A stretch of DNA of 64,000 nt, taken from NCBI RefSeq assembly GCF_028688855.1, contig NZ_JAQTXI010000005.1:62001-126000 (forward strand). Direction: 5' to 3'. Positions 27,434 through 36,262 of this stretch are shown piece after piece. Position 1 is the first letter of the stretch. Each line of letters begins with the position of its first letter. Below the pieces are notes generated by a model. That model was not told the origin of the DNA. It worked only from the letters and a program-made list of their open reading frames with translations, and made no database searches. The position numbers and the translations under genes are program-made. Origin of the DNA: Neomegalonema sp. (GTDB taxonomy: Bacteria > Pseudomonadota > Alphaproteobacteria > Rhodobacterales > Rhodobacteraceae).

Positions 27434-28114
27434 ATGACCTTCCGTTTCTCGCTGCGCGACGCTCCGGAGGTGCTGCCGGTCTTCCCCTTGCCGGGAGCGA
27501 TCCTGCTGCCGCGGGCGCGTCTGCCGCTGAACGTCTTCGAGCCGCGCTATCTGGCGATGTTCGACGACGTGCTGCGTTCGCCGCACCGGATGATCGGCAT
27601 GATCCAGCCCAAGGAGAACGCCGATTCCGAAGACCGGATTCCCGATCTCTACGAGGTGGGCTGCGCGGGGCGTCTGACGCAGTTCAACGAATTGCCGGAC
27701 GGACGCTATGTGGTGGCGCTCACGGGGATCTCGCGGTTCCGGGCGCTCCGCGAGGAGACGAGCTTCACGCCCTATCGACGGCTGCGGGTGGTCTGGGACG
27801 AGTTCCGGCCCGATTCCCAGCCCACGCCTCCCAGCACCGAGAACGATCAGGATCGGCGCGAGCTGCTCAAGCTGGTGCGGAGCTATTTCGACGCGCGGGG
27901 GCTCGAAGGCGACTGGGACGTCTTCGAGGCCGCCGACGAGGAGACGCTCGTGACGGCGCTCTGCATGCTCTGCCCCTTCGAGCCGAGCGAGAAGCAGGCC
28001 CTGCTGGAGGCCGCGAACGGACTCCAGCGCCGCAAGGCTCTGGCGGCGCTGCTGGAGATGGGCGCGGCCGGAGATCCGGCGGGCGGCGGCGAAGCCGGAG
28101 GACGCCTGCAATGA
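27434..28114 (+). CDS. LON peptidase substrate-binding (N-terminal) domain protein
   Basis: A 226-residue stand-alone version of the N-terminal domain of Lon protease: [34 protein letters not shown], followed by [30 protein letters not shown]. There is no AAA or Ser-Lys protease part. It ends in a Gly/Ala-rich tail. Such proteins are found next to cnoX and Trm112 in many alphaproteobacteria; the biochemical role is unknown, perhaps substrate or adaptor binding. It starts 13 bases after the cnoX stop with GAGGGA upstream, so it is probably co-transcribed. Confidence 0.85.
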   Translation: MTFRFSLRDAPEVLPVFPLPGAILLPRARLPLNVFEPRYLAMFDDVLRSPHRMIGMIQPKENADSEDRIPDLYEVGCAGRLTQFNELPDGRYVVALTGISRFRALREETSFTPYRRLRVVWDEFRPDSQPTPPSTENDQDRRELLKLVRSYFDARGLEGDWDVFEAADEETLVTALCMLCPFEPSEKQALLEAANGLQRRKALAALLEMGAAGDPAGGGEAGGRLQ

Positions 28115-28136
28115 TCCGCAAGCAAGGAGCCGCAGC

Positions 28137-28355
28137 ATGAGCCGCGAGGAAACCGCCCCTCTCCGCGCCGTCCCCGGGCCGCGGGAGATCTCGCCCAGGC
28201 TGCTGGAGGCGCTGGTCTGTCCGCTGACCAAGGGGCCGCTCGAATATCGCCCCGAGACCCAGGAGCTGGTCAGCCGCAACGCGAGGCTCGCCTATCCCAT
28301 CCGCGACGGCCTGCCGATCATGCTGCCTTCCGAAGCGCGCAAGCTCGACGTCTGA
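28137..28355 (+). CDS. Trm112 family protein
   Basis: A 72-residue protein. The core [50 protein letters not shown] is a clear Trm112/YcaR domain. In eukaryotes and archaea Trm112 activates several SAM-dependent methyltransferases; the bacterial partner is less defined. Only one of the usual Cys pairs is seen (VCP), so a zinc site is probably not retained. AAGGAG lies 6 bases before the ATG. It is the last gene of the cnoX run and is followed by a strong terminator. Confidence 0.88.
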   Translation: MSREETAPLRAVPGPREISPRLLEALVCPLTKGPLEYRPETQELVSRNARLAYPIRDGLPIMLPSEARKLDV

Positions 28356-28358
28356 AAC

Positions 28359-28387
28359 GAAAGGGCGGCCCGCAAGGCCGCCCTTTC
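28359..28387. terminator. Bidirectional rho-independent terminator
   Basis: GAAAGGGCGGCC (28359-28370) pairs perfectly with GGCCGCCCTTTC (28376-28387) around a CGCAA loop. A-rich and T-rich ends give a U tract on both strands. It separates the Trm112 gene (+) from the convergent ABC exporter (-). Confidence 0.85.
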
Positions 28388-28403
28388 TCCTTCGGCGGCG
28401 TTC

Positions 28404-30260
28404 TCAGCGATAGCCCGCCGCCTGAAGCTCGAAGAGCTCGGCGTAGCGGCCCTTGCGGCCGAGCAGCTCCTCATGGGTGCCGAGATCCTCCACGCGCCCG
28501 CCGCCGAGGACCATGATCCGGTCGGCCATGCGCACCGAGGAGAAGCGATGCGAGATCAGCACCGAAGTCTTGCCCGCGCTCAATTCCTTGAACCGCTTGA
28601 AGACCTCGTATTCCGAACGGGCGTCGAGCGCCGCCGTCGGCTCGTCGAGGATCAGCACCTCGGCCTCGCGCATGTAGGCGCGGGAGATGGCGATCTTCTG
28701 CCATTCGCCGCCTGAAAGCTCGACGCCGTTGCGGAAGCGCTTGCCGACCATCTGGCCATAGCCCTTGGGCAGACGCCGGATCACCTCATCCGCGCCGCTG
28801 CGGGCGGCGGCTTGCTCGATGCGGGCTTGATCTCCGCGCGCCTCGATGCGGCCCACGGCGATGTTTTCGCCGGCGGTCAGGTTGTAGCGGACGAAATCCT
28901 GAAAGATCACGCCCATGGAGCCGCGCAGCGCGTCGAGGTCGTAGTCGCGCAAATCCCGCCCGTCGAGCAGGATGCGGCCTTCGTCCGGGTCGTAGAGCCG
29001 CGCGAGGAGCTTCACGAGCGTGGTCTTGCCCGCGCCGTTCTCGCCGACGAGGGCCATGGTCTCGCCCGCCTTCAGCGTGAAGTCGAGGCCGCGCACGGCC
29101 CAGCGCTCGGAGCCGGGGTAATGAAAGCCCACGTTCTCGAAGACGAAGCCTTCGCGGATGGGTCTGGGCGGCGCGACGGCCTGAGCGGGCGAGTCGATCT
29201 CCGGCTGGATGCGGAAGAAGCTGAAGAGATCCTCCAGATACATCGCCTGGGAAGCGGTGGCCGAGAAGCTGGTCAGCATGGTTTCGAGCTGGCTCTTCAT
29301 GCGCTGGAAGGCGCCGGAGAGAAAGGTCAGATCGCCGAGGGTCAGGGTTCCGGTCAGGGCGCCGAAGATGATCCAGGCGTAGGCCAGATAATAGCCCATG
29401 GCGCCGAAGCTCTCGAAGAGCGCGCCCCATGCGGCCCTCTGGCGGGCGATGCGGCGGTTGGCGGCGTAGAACTTCAGCGCGAGCGTCCGGTAGCGGTCGA
29501 TCAGGAAGTCGTTGAGGCCGAAGATCTTGACTTCCTTGGCCGTCTCCGCGCTGGAGCCGGTCTGCCGCACGTAATTCATCTCGCGGCGCTCCTGGGTGCG
29601 CTGATAGTCGAGATCATATTTGCGGGCGTTGAACCAGGCCTCGCCGAGGAAGGCCGGGACGAGCGAAAGCCCCATCAGCGCCATCAGCCAGGGATTGTAG
29701 GCGATCAGGGCGCCTGAAAAAGCCGTGATGCTCAGGAGATTCTGAAGCTGGCCGAAGACCTGCCAGATGAGGCCTGTGCTTCCGGCCTGTTGTCGGGCGC
29801 GTTCGAGCTTGTCCTGGAAGGCGGCGTCCTCGAAATCCTCGAGGTCGAGCCTGGCTGCGTGCTCCATCAGCCGCAGCGAGGTGGCCATGCTCATGCGTTC
29901 GGAGAGGAGGCTCTCGACCAGTCCGCCGAGCCTGCCGAGGAGATCGGCCAGCACCCCGAGTCCGAACTCGGCGAGCACCAGCCAGAAGAGCCAGTCGGCT
30001 TCTCCGGAGTCGCGCCAGGCGGCGAAATCGGCGGGATGAGGCTGAAGGCCGATCAGCCGGAGGATCTCGTCGATGATGAGCTTGCCGATCCAGAGCATGG
30101 CCACGGGGATCAGGGCGCGCATCAGCCTCAGGGCGAGGGAGGCGGACATGAGTCCGGGACTGGCGTCCCAGGCCATCTTGAGGAAGGGCGGGATGTTGCG
30201 CATCGCGATCCAGCGGTCGCGGAAGGTCCTGGGGGGCTCCTTGTCGAGCCGGGCGGGCAT
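28404..30260 (-). CDS. ABC exporter half-transporter (fused membrane and ATPase domains)
   Basis: A 618-residue protein. The N-terminal membrane domain has about six hydrophobic segments (such as LMRALIPVAMLWIGKLIID and AMGYYLAYAWIIFGALTGTL). The C-terminal ATPase (about residues 370-618) carries Walker A GENGAGKTTLVK, signature LSGGEWQKIAISRA, Walker B EVLILDEPTAALD and an intact H-loop (VLISHRFSS). The layout is that of B-type exporters working as dimers. The ATG at 30260 is used; a TTG at 30275 is also open and neither has a convincing ribosome site. The substrate cannot be told from context; the convergent neighbour is Trm112. Confidence 0.88.
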   Translation of the reverse strand: MPARLDKEPPRTFRDRWIAMRNIPPFLKMAWDASPGLMSASLALRLMRALIPVAMLWIGKLIIDEILRLIGLQPHPADFAAWRDSGEADWLFWLVLAEFGLGVLADLLGRLGGLVESLLSERMSMATSLRLMEHAARLDLEDFEDAAFQDKLERARQQAGSTGLIWQVFGQLQNLLSITAFSGALIAYNPWLMALMGLSLVPAFLGEAWFNARKYDLDYQRTQERREMNYVRQTGSSAETAKEVKIFGLNDFLIDRYRTLALKFYAANRRIARQRAAWGALFESFGAMGYYLAYAWIIFGALTGTLTLGDLTFLSGAFQRMKSQLETMLTSFSATASQAMYLEDLFSFFRIQPEIDSPAQAVAPPRPIREGFVFENVGFHYPGSERWAVRGLDFTLKAGETMALVGENGAGKTTLVKLLARLYDPDEGRILLDGRDLRDYDLDALRGSMGVIFQDFVRYNLTAGENIAVGRIEARGDQARIEQAAARSGADEVIRRLPKGYGQMVGKRFRNGVELSGGEWQKIAISRAYMREAEVLILDEPTAALDARSEYEVFKRFKELSAGKTSVLISHRFSSVRMADRIMVLGGGRVEDLGTHEELLGRKGRYAELFELQAAGYR

Positions 30261-30348
30261 GGGGCGTTCGGTCAAGGCGGGATTCGGTCTCCGTTATCGT
30301 TGCGGAGATCTATACGCGGGAACGGGGGAGCTCGGTCGAGGGAATTGG

Positions 30349-32037
30349 TCAGGAAGTTGATGGTTTCTGCTTGAGAGAGGCTTTCAAGGCGGTGTCGAGC
30401 GCGCCGATCAGAGCGCTCGTCAAGGAATCTCCCTTCGTCAGGAGCGCGGCTACCCCGGCGATCAGAGGATTATGTTCTATGATCAGAAGAGCGATCTTGC
30501 GCGCCGCGGGCTTTCCAGCCCCAATCGCCTGAAGGGTGGCGGCGCCTGCGCTGGCGATGGCGTTCAGGAGATTGCCGGCGACCTGGCGCCCGTATTCCGC
30601 GCCAATTCCAAAAGCGTTGCGGATGATCTCGACAACCCTTTGCGAGAAGACTTTCCTTTCGAAACCGGTTTTCAGCAATTCTTTCACGGCTTCAGGGACG
30701 GGCGCAGGCGCGCGCCCGCTTCTGGCGATGTCGTCCGCCGCCTTCAGGCGGGCGTCACGGGCGGTCAGAAGGCGGTAGGCGATCAATGGATCTTCAAGCT
30801 TGGCGCGGTGCTCGGGCGGAAGATGCTCTGCATCTCCTTCCTGGAGGTTTGTGATCTTGTGGCGTCGATCGTCGGCCTCAAGTTCAAGCTCAAGCAGGTT
30901 GAAATACATCGCCGTCAGGGGAGCGTTGGTCTCTTGAAGCGTCACGCCAAGGGCGATTTCGGCTCCCTCCGCCAGCATGGCGATGGTCCGCATATGGGGG
31001 GCGTTGCTTGGGGAGAATTGGCGGCGCATCCTTTGCAAACCCTGCAAGGCGATGCCGTGAACGGCCTTCGCCTCAGAATCGACGGGGACAGGAGAGGGGT
31101 GCAGGAGGCGATCATCCACATCGATCCCGCCGTCGCGATCCTTGAAGCTTGGGAGGCATGTATCCTGTGGGAAATCCTCTGGTTTGGGCTGTCGAGGCTC
31201 AAGGCTTTCCTGATGCTCCGCGATGATCTCTTTGAGCCGGGCATTAACCACGGCTGGGCCTTGATCCCAGAGCCTTTCCTCATGGGGGATCATCACGCGC
31301 TTGCGCTGCAAATCCCAATCGATGGAGCGACCTTGCAGGCGACTTTCATACCAATCCGTCCAGACGCTCCAATGTTCTCCGGGGAGCGGATCAAGCTCTG
31401 TTCTCAAAGCGCGCCACGCCTCTGACGCCCACGCAGGGGCGACTGTCGGCCACAGGGGGGAAGCCAGCAAGGCTTGCGGCGTTGCGCCCTCCCGTAAAAC
31501 GGAAAGATCGTGGGTGATCGCGGCCTCCAGGGGGGGGACGGCGACCGTCGCAGCGCGAGCGGCGGCGGCGGCGGCGGCGCGGGCGGCTGCGTCGGCGGCG
31601 GCGCGGTCTGCACGGGCGCTGGCGACGTCAGTTGTGCAGGTGGCGATGTGAGCCGTGTAGGTGGCGGCGTCGATGGCGTAGGTGCAGACGTAGGCGTAGT
31701 GGAGGCGGGAAGAAATGGCGCTGATGGCGTCGGCGGCGGCTTTGGCGGAAACGGTGCAGGCGGCTCGAGCGGCGGCGGAGGCGTGGGCGGCGGCTTTCGA
31801 GCGATCTGTGCGGATGCTGCGCCTGGCGACCGCCTCGGCTTCGACATAAAATATTGCGGCGTCAAGCGTGCGCCATGTGCTTTGCAACATGTGGGAACGA
31901 AAATTCTGGATATCGATCGCCCGCGCGAGAATTGGGTTCACACGCAAGGCATTGCGCGCAGCTATGGAGACGGATTCTCCCCGGTTGAGTCCGCTAAACC
32001 TGATCTCCAGATTTCTTCTGACCAGAATCCTCGCCAC
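30349..32037 (-). CDS. Unknown protein with Ala-rich helix tract and WxxWxDWYxxRL motif
   Basis: A 562-residue protein with a GTG start at 32037 (GGAG 9 bases upstream). Residues about 60-170 are a long Ala-rich tract with scattered Tyr/Thr/His (AYVCTYAIDAATYTAHIATC). The conserved-looking block PLWPTVAPAWASEAWRALRTEL...HWSVWTDWYESRLQGRSID follows. The C-terminal third has amphipathic or hydrophobic helices (YGRQVAGNLLNAIASAGAATLQAIG, IALLIIEHNPLIAGVAALL). This architecture recurs in uncharacterised alphaproteobacterial proteins; no function is known to me. Base composition is visibly less GC-rich than its neighbours, which together with its isolated position hints at horizontal acquisition. 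A membrane-acting effector role is only speculation. Confidence 0.7.
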   Translation of the reverse strand: MARILVRRNLEIRFSGLNRGESVSIAARNALRVNPILARAIDIQNFRSHMLQSTWRTLDAAIFYVEAEAVARRSIRTDRSKAAAHASAAARAACTVSAKAAADAISAISSRLHYAYVCTYAIDAATYTAHIATCTTDVASARADRAAADAAARAAAAAAARAATVAVPPLEAAITHDLSVLREGATPQALLASPLWPTVAPAWASEAWRALRTELDPLPGEHWSVWTDWYESRLQGRSIDWDLQRKRVMIPHEERLWDQGPAVVNARLKEIIAEHQESLEPRQPKPEDFPQDTCLPSFKDRDGGIDVDDRLLHPSPVPVDSEAKAVHGIALQGLQRMRRQFSPSNAPHMRTIAMLAEGAEIALGVTLQETNAPLTAMYFNLLELELEADDRRHKITNLQEGDAEHLPPEHRAKLEDPLIAYRLLTARDARLKAADDIARSGRAPAPVPEAVKELLKTGFERKVFSQRVVEIIRNAFGIGAEYGRQVAGNLLNAIASAGAATLQAIGAGKPAARKIALLIIEHNPLIAGVAALLTKGDSLTSALIGALDTALKASLKQKPSTS

Positions 32038-32112
32038 GCCGCATTCTCCGCCCGATCCGGGGGCGGAGTTTAACCATCATCCCGATGCGCGCAATCCCTT
32101 GCGGCCTCGCCT

Positions 32113-32823
32113 TTACGGAATCCGGTTGTTCTTCGGCCGATAGCCGCGCAGGAAATTCGGGTCATCCGGCGAAAGTCCCGCAGAGGGCATCTTCGAATGT
32201 CGCGCATGATGCGAAGCCTGACGCGCCTTCGTCCGGGCGTCGGCCTCGGCGCGACGCTGAGCCGCCCGCTCGTCGCGCGTCTGGTGAGAAGCCGTCTGGG
32301 CGCGGCCGGCGCTCCGCGTGGAGGGCACGCCCGCAGAATCCGTCTCGGGCCGAGTCCGCGAAGCCTGCTCCAGAGCCTCCTTCAGCTCCTTCTCCTTGCC
32401 CGCCAGACGCGCCATGCCTCCGAGCACCCCCCCCAGAGCCGCTTCAGGCCCCGAGCCGGATTTCTGCGCGCGCTCCCGTTCGCGCAGGCCCTGAAGCAGA
32501 GCCTGAATCTTCTGACGCTCGGTCTGCTCGCGCCCCTGGCCCTGAGGCGCCCGCGTCGCGCCAGGGGTCTGGCCGCGAGTCTGGGGCGTCGCGCGGGTCA
32601 CGGCGTCGGATCTCCCGGGCGCGGAGCTCCCCCCGCCCAGCATCTTGCTGAAGATGAAGCCGCCGATCAGAAGCCCGAAGGCGAGGGGGCCGAAAATCAT
32701 CCCCAGAATGAAGAACAGGATCCGGCTCAGTCCCAGAAATCCCGCCGCCACGGCGCAGATGACCGCCGGTCCGATGTTCCCCGCGGCCATGGGAATCACC
32801 GACGCAGGGTTGATGAACTCCAT
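32113..32823 (-). CDS. Membrane protein with basic C-terminal tail, unknown function
   Basis: A 236-residue protein with AGGAGG before the ATG. Two or three hydrophobic segments lie in the first 65 residues (IGPAVICAVAAGFLGLSRILFFILGMIFGPLAFGLLIGGFIFSKML). A long soluble region follows, rich in Gln, Arg and Glu, with a possible coiled coil (EQTERQKIQALLQGLRERERAQK; AGKEKELKEALEQAS) and a basic end. I do not recognise the family. It is on the same strand as the WxxWxDWY gene, 75 bases upstream of its start. Confidence 0.65.
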   Translation of the reverse strand: MEFINPASVIPMAAGNIGPAVICAVAAGFLGLSRILFFILGMIFGPLAFGLLIGGFIFSKMLGGGSSAPGRSDAVTRATPQTRGQTPGATRAPQGQGREQTERQKIQALLQGLRERERAQKSGSGPEAALGGVLGGMARLAGKEKELKEALEQASRTRPETDSAGVPSTRSAGRAQTASHQTRDERAAQRRAEADARTKARQASHHARHSKMPSAGLSPDDPNFLRGYRPKNNRIP

Positions 32824-32967
32824 GACCCGCCTCCTGAAATCTGAAACGCTTCGCTCCGGACGCGCAGTCTGCCCGCGAGTTCTGAATAAGCCTTCACGAA
32901 GGCGACGTCAAAAATCCATGCGCGCCGCGCGGGATGCGCCTATCCTGCCCTCCCGAAGGAGACCTCC

Positions 32968-33825
32968 ATGCCCGAAGCCCCCGAAATCGAGACCATCCGG
33001 CTGGGACTCGCCCCCGAACTCACGGGTAGACGTCTCGAAAAGGCCCTGACCCGCAGGCCGGATCTGCGCAAGCCCTTCCCCAGGGATTTCGCCGAAAGGC
33101 TCCAGGGGCGGCGCGTCGAGGAGATCGGACGGCGCTCGAAATATCTGCTGCTCGGGCTTTCCGGCGCAGAGACCCTGCTGATCCATCTGGGCATGTCGGG
33201 GCGGCTGATCCTCAAGAGGACCAATGGTCCCGAGGCGCTCGGCGACTTCCACCACGCGGCGGGCGGCGTCCAGGCGCATGACCATGTCGTCTTCTGGTTC
33301 GAGGGCGGACTCGAACTGACCTACAACGACGCCCGGCGCTTCGGCATGATGGATCTCCATCCCACCGCCGCGCTCGCGGAGCATCCCGCCCTGAAGGCCC
33401 TCGGGCCCGAACCCATGACCCCCGGATTCTCCGGCGTCGAGCTGCTGCGCCGGATCGGCGGCGCGCGCGGGCCGGTCAAGACGCTGATCCTCGATCAGGG
33501 CCGCCTCGCGGGCGTGGGCAACATCTACGCCTGCGAAGCCCTCTGGCGGGCGGGGATCTCTCCGACGCGGCGCGGCGTCGATCTCACGCCTGCGGAGGCG
33601 GAGGCTCTGGCGCGGGATCTCGGCGAGGTCATGCGGGAGTCGGTGCGGGCGGGCGGCTCCACCCTGCGCGACTATCGCCGCGCCGACGGAGAGATCGGCG
33701 GATTCCAGGACCGCTTCGCCGTCTACGACCGCGAAGGCCAGGCCTGTCCGCGGTGCGGCGGGCGCGTCGAAAGGCTGGTTCAGGCCGGGCGCTCGACCTT
33801 CTGGTGTCCGGGCTGCCAGAGGTGA
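32968..33825 (+). CDS. mutM: Formamidopyrimidine-DNA glycosylase family protein
   Basis: A 285-residue Fpg/Nei-family base-excision repair enzyme. After Met removal the N-terminal Pro nucleophile and Glu are present, but the signature reads MPEAPEIET, not MPELPEVET. The catalytic Lys is in GRRSKYLLL. The helix-two-turn-helix contains LDQGRLAGVGNIYACEALWRAGISP. The C-terminal zinc finger is complete (CPRCGGRV...GRSTFWCPGCQR). Fpg removes 8-oxoguanine and formamidopyrimidines; Nei-like specificity cannot be fully excluded. It is convergent with waaA, only 7 bases apart. Confidence 0.9.
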   Translation: MPEAPEIETIRLGLAPELTGRRLEKALTRRPDLRKPFPRDFAERLQGRRVEEIGRRSKYLLLGLSGAETLLIHLGMSGRLILKRTNGPEALGDFHHAAGGVQAHDHVVFWFEGGLELTYNDARRFGMMDLHPTAALAEHPALKALGPEPMTPGFSGVELLRRIGGARGPVKTLILDQGRLAGVGNIYACEALWRAGISPTRRGVDLTPAEAEALARDLGEVMRESVRAGGSTLRDYRRADGEIGGFQDRFAVYDREGQACPRCGGRVERLVQAGRSTFWCPGCQR

Positions 33826-33832
33826 CGGCGCC

Positions 33833-35134
33833 TCAGCCTTCCTTCAGGATCTCCGGCGCGAGGCTCTCCACCGCCCGCAGCGTCGCCGCCAGAGCGCCGC
33901 GCGACTCCATGGCGGCCTCCTTCGCGGCGGCGCCCATGCGCTTCGCCTCGGCGGCCCCGTCCGCCAGAAGCAGCGAGACCGCGAAGGTCAGCTTCTCGGC
34001 GCTGGCGATCTGCATCGCGCCCCCCGCCGCCGTCAGACGCGCGTAATCGGCCTCGGCGTTATGGGTCAGAGGGCCGGTCACCACCGCCGTCCCCAGAGAC
34101 GCGGGCTCCATGGGGTTATGTCCGCCGCCGGGCAGCGTGAAGCTGCCGCCCATCACCGCCACCGGCGCCAGACGCATCCAGAGCCCCATCTCGCCGAGCG
34201 TGTCGGCGAGATAGATCCCCGGTTGGTCGGGAGAATCCCCCTGGCTGCGGCGGCCGTAGGCCTCCACCTCCCGGGCGACGGCCTCGCCGCGCTCCGGATG
34301 GCGCGGCGCGAGGATCAGCGTGAGGTCGGGCGTCGCCTCCGCGAGGCGCTTGTGCGCCTGGGCCATCACGATCTCTTCGCCCGCATGGGTGCTCGCCGCC
34401 AGCCAGACGGGGCGACCCGCGAGGGCCTTGCGCATCTTTTTCAGCTCGGCGGGGTCATGCGGGGGAGGCCCCGCCTCGGATTTCAGATTCCCCGCCGTCG
34501 AGACCGCCCGGGGCGGCGCGCCCAGGCCCACGAAACGCGCCGAGACCTCCGGAGTCTGGGCGAGGATCGCGCCGAAGCGCCCCAGCAGGCTTTCCGCCGC
34601 GCCGGGCGCGAAGCGTCGCCAGCGCGAGGCCGAACGCGCCGAGATCCGGGCGTTGGCGAGGATCAGCGGAATCCCGCGTCCGGCGGCGTCGAGGATCAGC
34701 GTCGGCCAGAGCTCGGATTCGATCCAGACGCCCAGATCCGGGCGCCAGTGGTCGAGGAAGCGCCGCGCCCCTCCCGGCAGATCCAGAGGCGCATATTGAT
34801 GCAGGACTCCCGGAACCGCCCGCGACTCCAGCATGGAGGCCGCCGTGACGGTGACCGTGGTGATCAGCACATGCAGATCGGGGTTCCGCTCGCGCAGGGC
34901 CTCGGCGAGGATCAGCCCGGTCAGGCTCTCGCCCACGCTGGCGGCGTGGATCCAGACCAGAGGCCCTTTCGGGCGCGGGAGGCTCGCCTCTCCGAAGCGC
35001 TCTCCGACGCGGGCGGGATCCTCCTTGCCCCGCCGGATCCGCCGCTTCAGCCAGAGCCGCGCCGCCGGGCCCCCGAGATGGCCCAGGCCGCGCCAGAACT
35101 TCAGGCCGAAGGAGGCGGCGGGAGGCGGAGTCAT
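33833..35134 (-). CDS. waaA: 3-deoxy-D-manno-octulosonic acid (Kdo) transferase
   Basis: A 433-residue GT30 glycosyltransferase that adds Kdo from CMP-Kdo to lipid A precursor at the inner membrane. Family marks are GPLVWIHAASVGESLTGL near the N-terminus, VLITTVTVTAASML, QYAPLDLPGGARRFLDHWRPDLGVWIESELWP, and the C-terminal donor site FTLPGGGHNPMEPASLGTAVVTGP. Its ATG overlaps the stop of the DUF374 acyltransferase-like gene by 4 bases, with GGAGG upstream. It is the last gene of the lipopolysaccharide block. Confidence 0.93.
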   Translation of the reverse strand: MTPPPAASFGLKFWRGLGHLGGPAARLWLKRRIRRGKEDPARVGERFGEASLPRPKGPLVWIHAASVGESLTGLILAEALRERNPDLHVLITTVTVTAASMLESRAVPGVLHQYAPLDLPGGARRFLDHWRPDLGVWIESELWPTLILDAAGRGIPLILANARISARSASRWRRFAPGAAESLLGRFGAILAQTPEVSARFVGLGAPPRAVSTAGNLKSEAGPPPHDPAELKKMRKALAGRPVWLAASTHAGEEIVMAQAHKRLAEATPDLTLILAPRHPERGEAVAREVEAYGRRSQGDSPDQPGIYLADTLGEMGLWMRLAPVAVMGGSFTLPGGGHNPMEPASLGTAVVTGPLTHNAEADYARLTAAGGAMQIASAEKLTFAVSLLLADGAAEAKRMGAAAKEAAMESRGALAATLRAVESLAPEILKEG

Positions 35135-35847
35135 GGCCGGGGCCTCCGGGCGGGAGCGGGCGGAAAGGGCTCGGCGCGCCCCGCGAGCAGGTCGGCGCGG
35201 GCGGTGGCCTCGCGCAGGAGCCCCTCGATGCGCAGCCGATGGGCCTCCAGAGCGGCCCGGTCGGAGGCCTCGGGCGCCGCCAGAGGCGGAGCCGCCACCA
35301 GAGCCGCCCGCGCGAAGGGCAGAGGCAGCAGAAGACCGTCCCAGCTCTTCAGCCGGATCGCCGGACGACAGGACCAGGCCGCCGCCGTCACGGGGGTTCC
35401 GCTCAGGGCGCTGAGCGTCGCCGCGCCGCCTTGCGCCTCTTCGGTCGGGCCGCGCGGGCCGTCGGGGGTGATGGCGATGGAGGCGCCTTTCTCCAGCACC
35501 TCCAGCAGGCTGCGCGTCGCCGCCGAGCCGCCCTTGTCCTCGCCCGTGACGCGGTTGCGGCTGGAGCCGTGCACCACGCCCAGTCCGAACCGCGCGGCCA
35601 CCGCGGCGATGGCCGCGCCGTCGCGGCTGCGCGAGATCAGCACGAAGGTCCGGCGCTCCAGAGCGGCGGCGGCGGGCGCCATCATCATCAGGCGGCCATG
35701 CCAGAAGGCGAAGATGGTCGGGCCCTCGGGCAGGGTCTCCAGACCCTCGCGCCGCCAGCGCATGAGCCGGAAGGCGAGACGCAGATAACCCGCCGTCGCG
35801 GCGGCGGCCAGAGACCGGACCCAGGGGGCGCGCGTCAATCGCCGCAT
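35131..35847 (-). CDS. DUF374 lysophospholipid acyltransferase-like protein
   Basis: A 238-residue protein with the DUF374 pattern: TIFAFWHGRLMMMAP (the acyltransferase-like W-H motif), VLISRSRDGAAIAAVAARFGLGVVHGSS and ITPDGPRGPTEEAQGGAATLSALSGTPV. It has a single N-terminal hydrophobic stretch. DUF374 genes travel with waaA in alphaproteobacteria and are assumed to act in lipid A or phospholipid acylation; the reaction is not established. AGGAG lies 6 bases before the ATG and the gene overlaps waaA by 4 bases, so translation is coupled. Confidence 0.85.
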   Translation of the reverse strand: MRRLTRAPWVRSLAAAATAGYLRLAFRLMRWRREGLETLPEGPTIFAFWHGRLMMMAPAAAALERRTFVLISRSRDGAAIAAVAARFGLGVVHGSSRNRVTGEDKGGSAATRSLLEVLEKGASIAITPDGPRGPTEEAQGGAATLSALSGTPVTAAAWSCRPAIRLKSWDGLLLPLPFARAALVAAPPLAAPEASDRAALEAHRLRIEGLLREATARADLLAGRAEPFPPAPARRPRP

Positions 35848-35919
35848 CCGCTTCTCCTCATTGCGGCGCCGCGGCGGCTGTCCGGCCGGGCGCCCTGTTG
35901 CGGCTCCGGTCGGGTCCGG

Positions 35920-36150
35920 TCACCGGTCGTCGGCGGTGGGCTTCTCGCGCAGACGGCTCAGATCGGCGATGAAATAGCGGGTCTGGGCGTGATCCACGGT
36001 TCTCTGAGCCGCGGATTTCCAAGCGTCGTAGGCGCTGGCGTAGTCCGGGAAGACCCCCACCACGTCGATCTTCGCGGGATCCTTGAAGTCGTGGGAGGTG
36101 GTGGAGACCAGTTCTCCGCCGAAGACGAGATGCAGGCGCGTGTCGGACAT
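35920..36150 (-). CDS. DUF4170 family small protein
   Basis: A 76-residue protein; the start at 36150 follows GGGAG. The sequence MSDTRLHLVFGGELVSTTSHDFKDPAKIDVVGVFPDYASAYDAWKSAAQRTVDHAQTRYFIADLSRLRE is a typical DUF4170 member, found in alphaproteobacteria upstream of DUF374 and waaA. The function is unknown; the gene neighbourhood suggests a link to lipid A assembly or its control. Confidence 0.85.
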   Translation of the reverse strand: MSDTRLHLVFGGELVSTTSHDFKDPAKIDVVGVFPDYASAYDAWKSAAQRTVDHAQTRYFIADLSRLREKPTADDR

Positions 36151-36219
36151 CGGAATTCTCCCGGGCGAATGCTGCGGGCGCAGAGGAGCGCCCTGCGGCT
36201 TTCTCGCCAGAATTTCGCT

Positions 36220-36244
36220 GCGGCGCAAGATGACCTTGCGCCGC
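36220..36244 (-). terminator. Hairpin between der and the DUF4170 gene
   Basis: GCGGCGCAAG (36220-36229) pairs exactly with CTTGCGCCGC (36235-36244) around five bases. It is 19 bases downstream of the der stop on the minus strand and carries no U tract, so it may attenuate transcription, not stop it, before the DUF4170 gene. Confidence 0.4.
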
Positions 36245-36262
36245 CGCAGGGTCGACGCGGGA

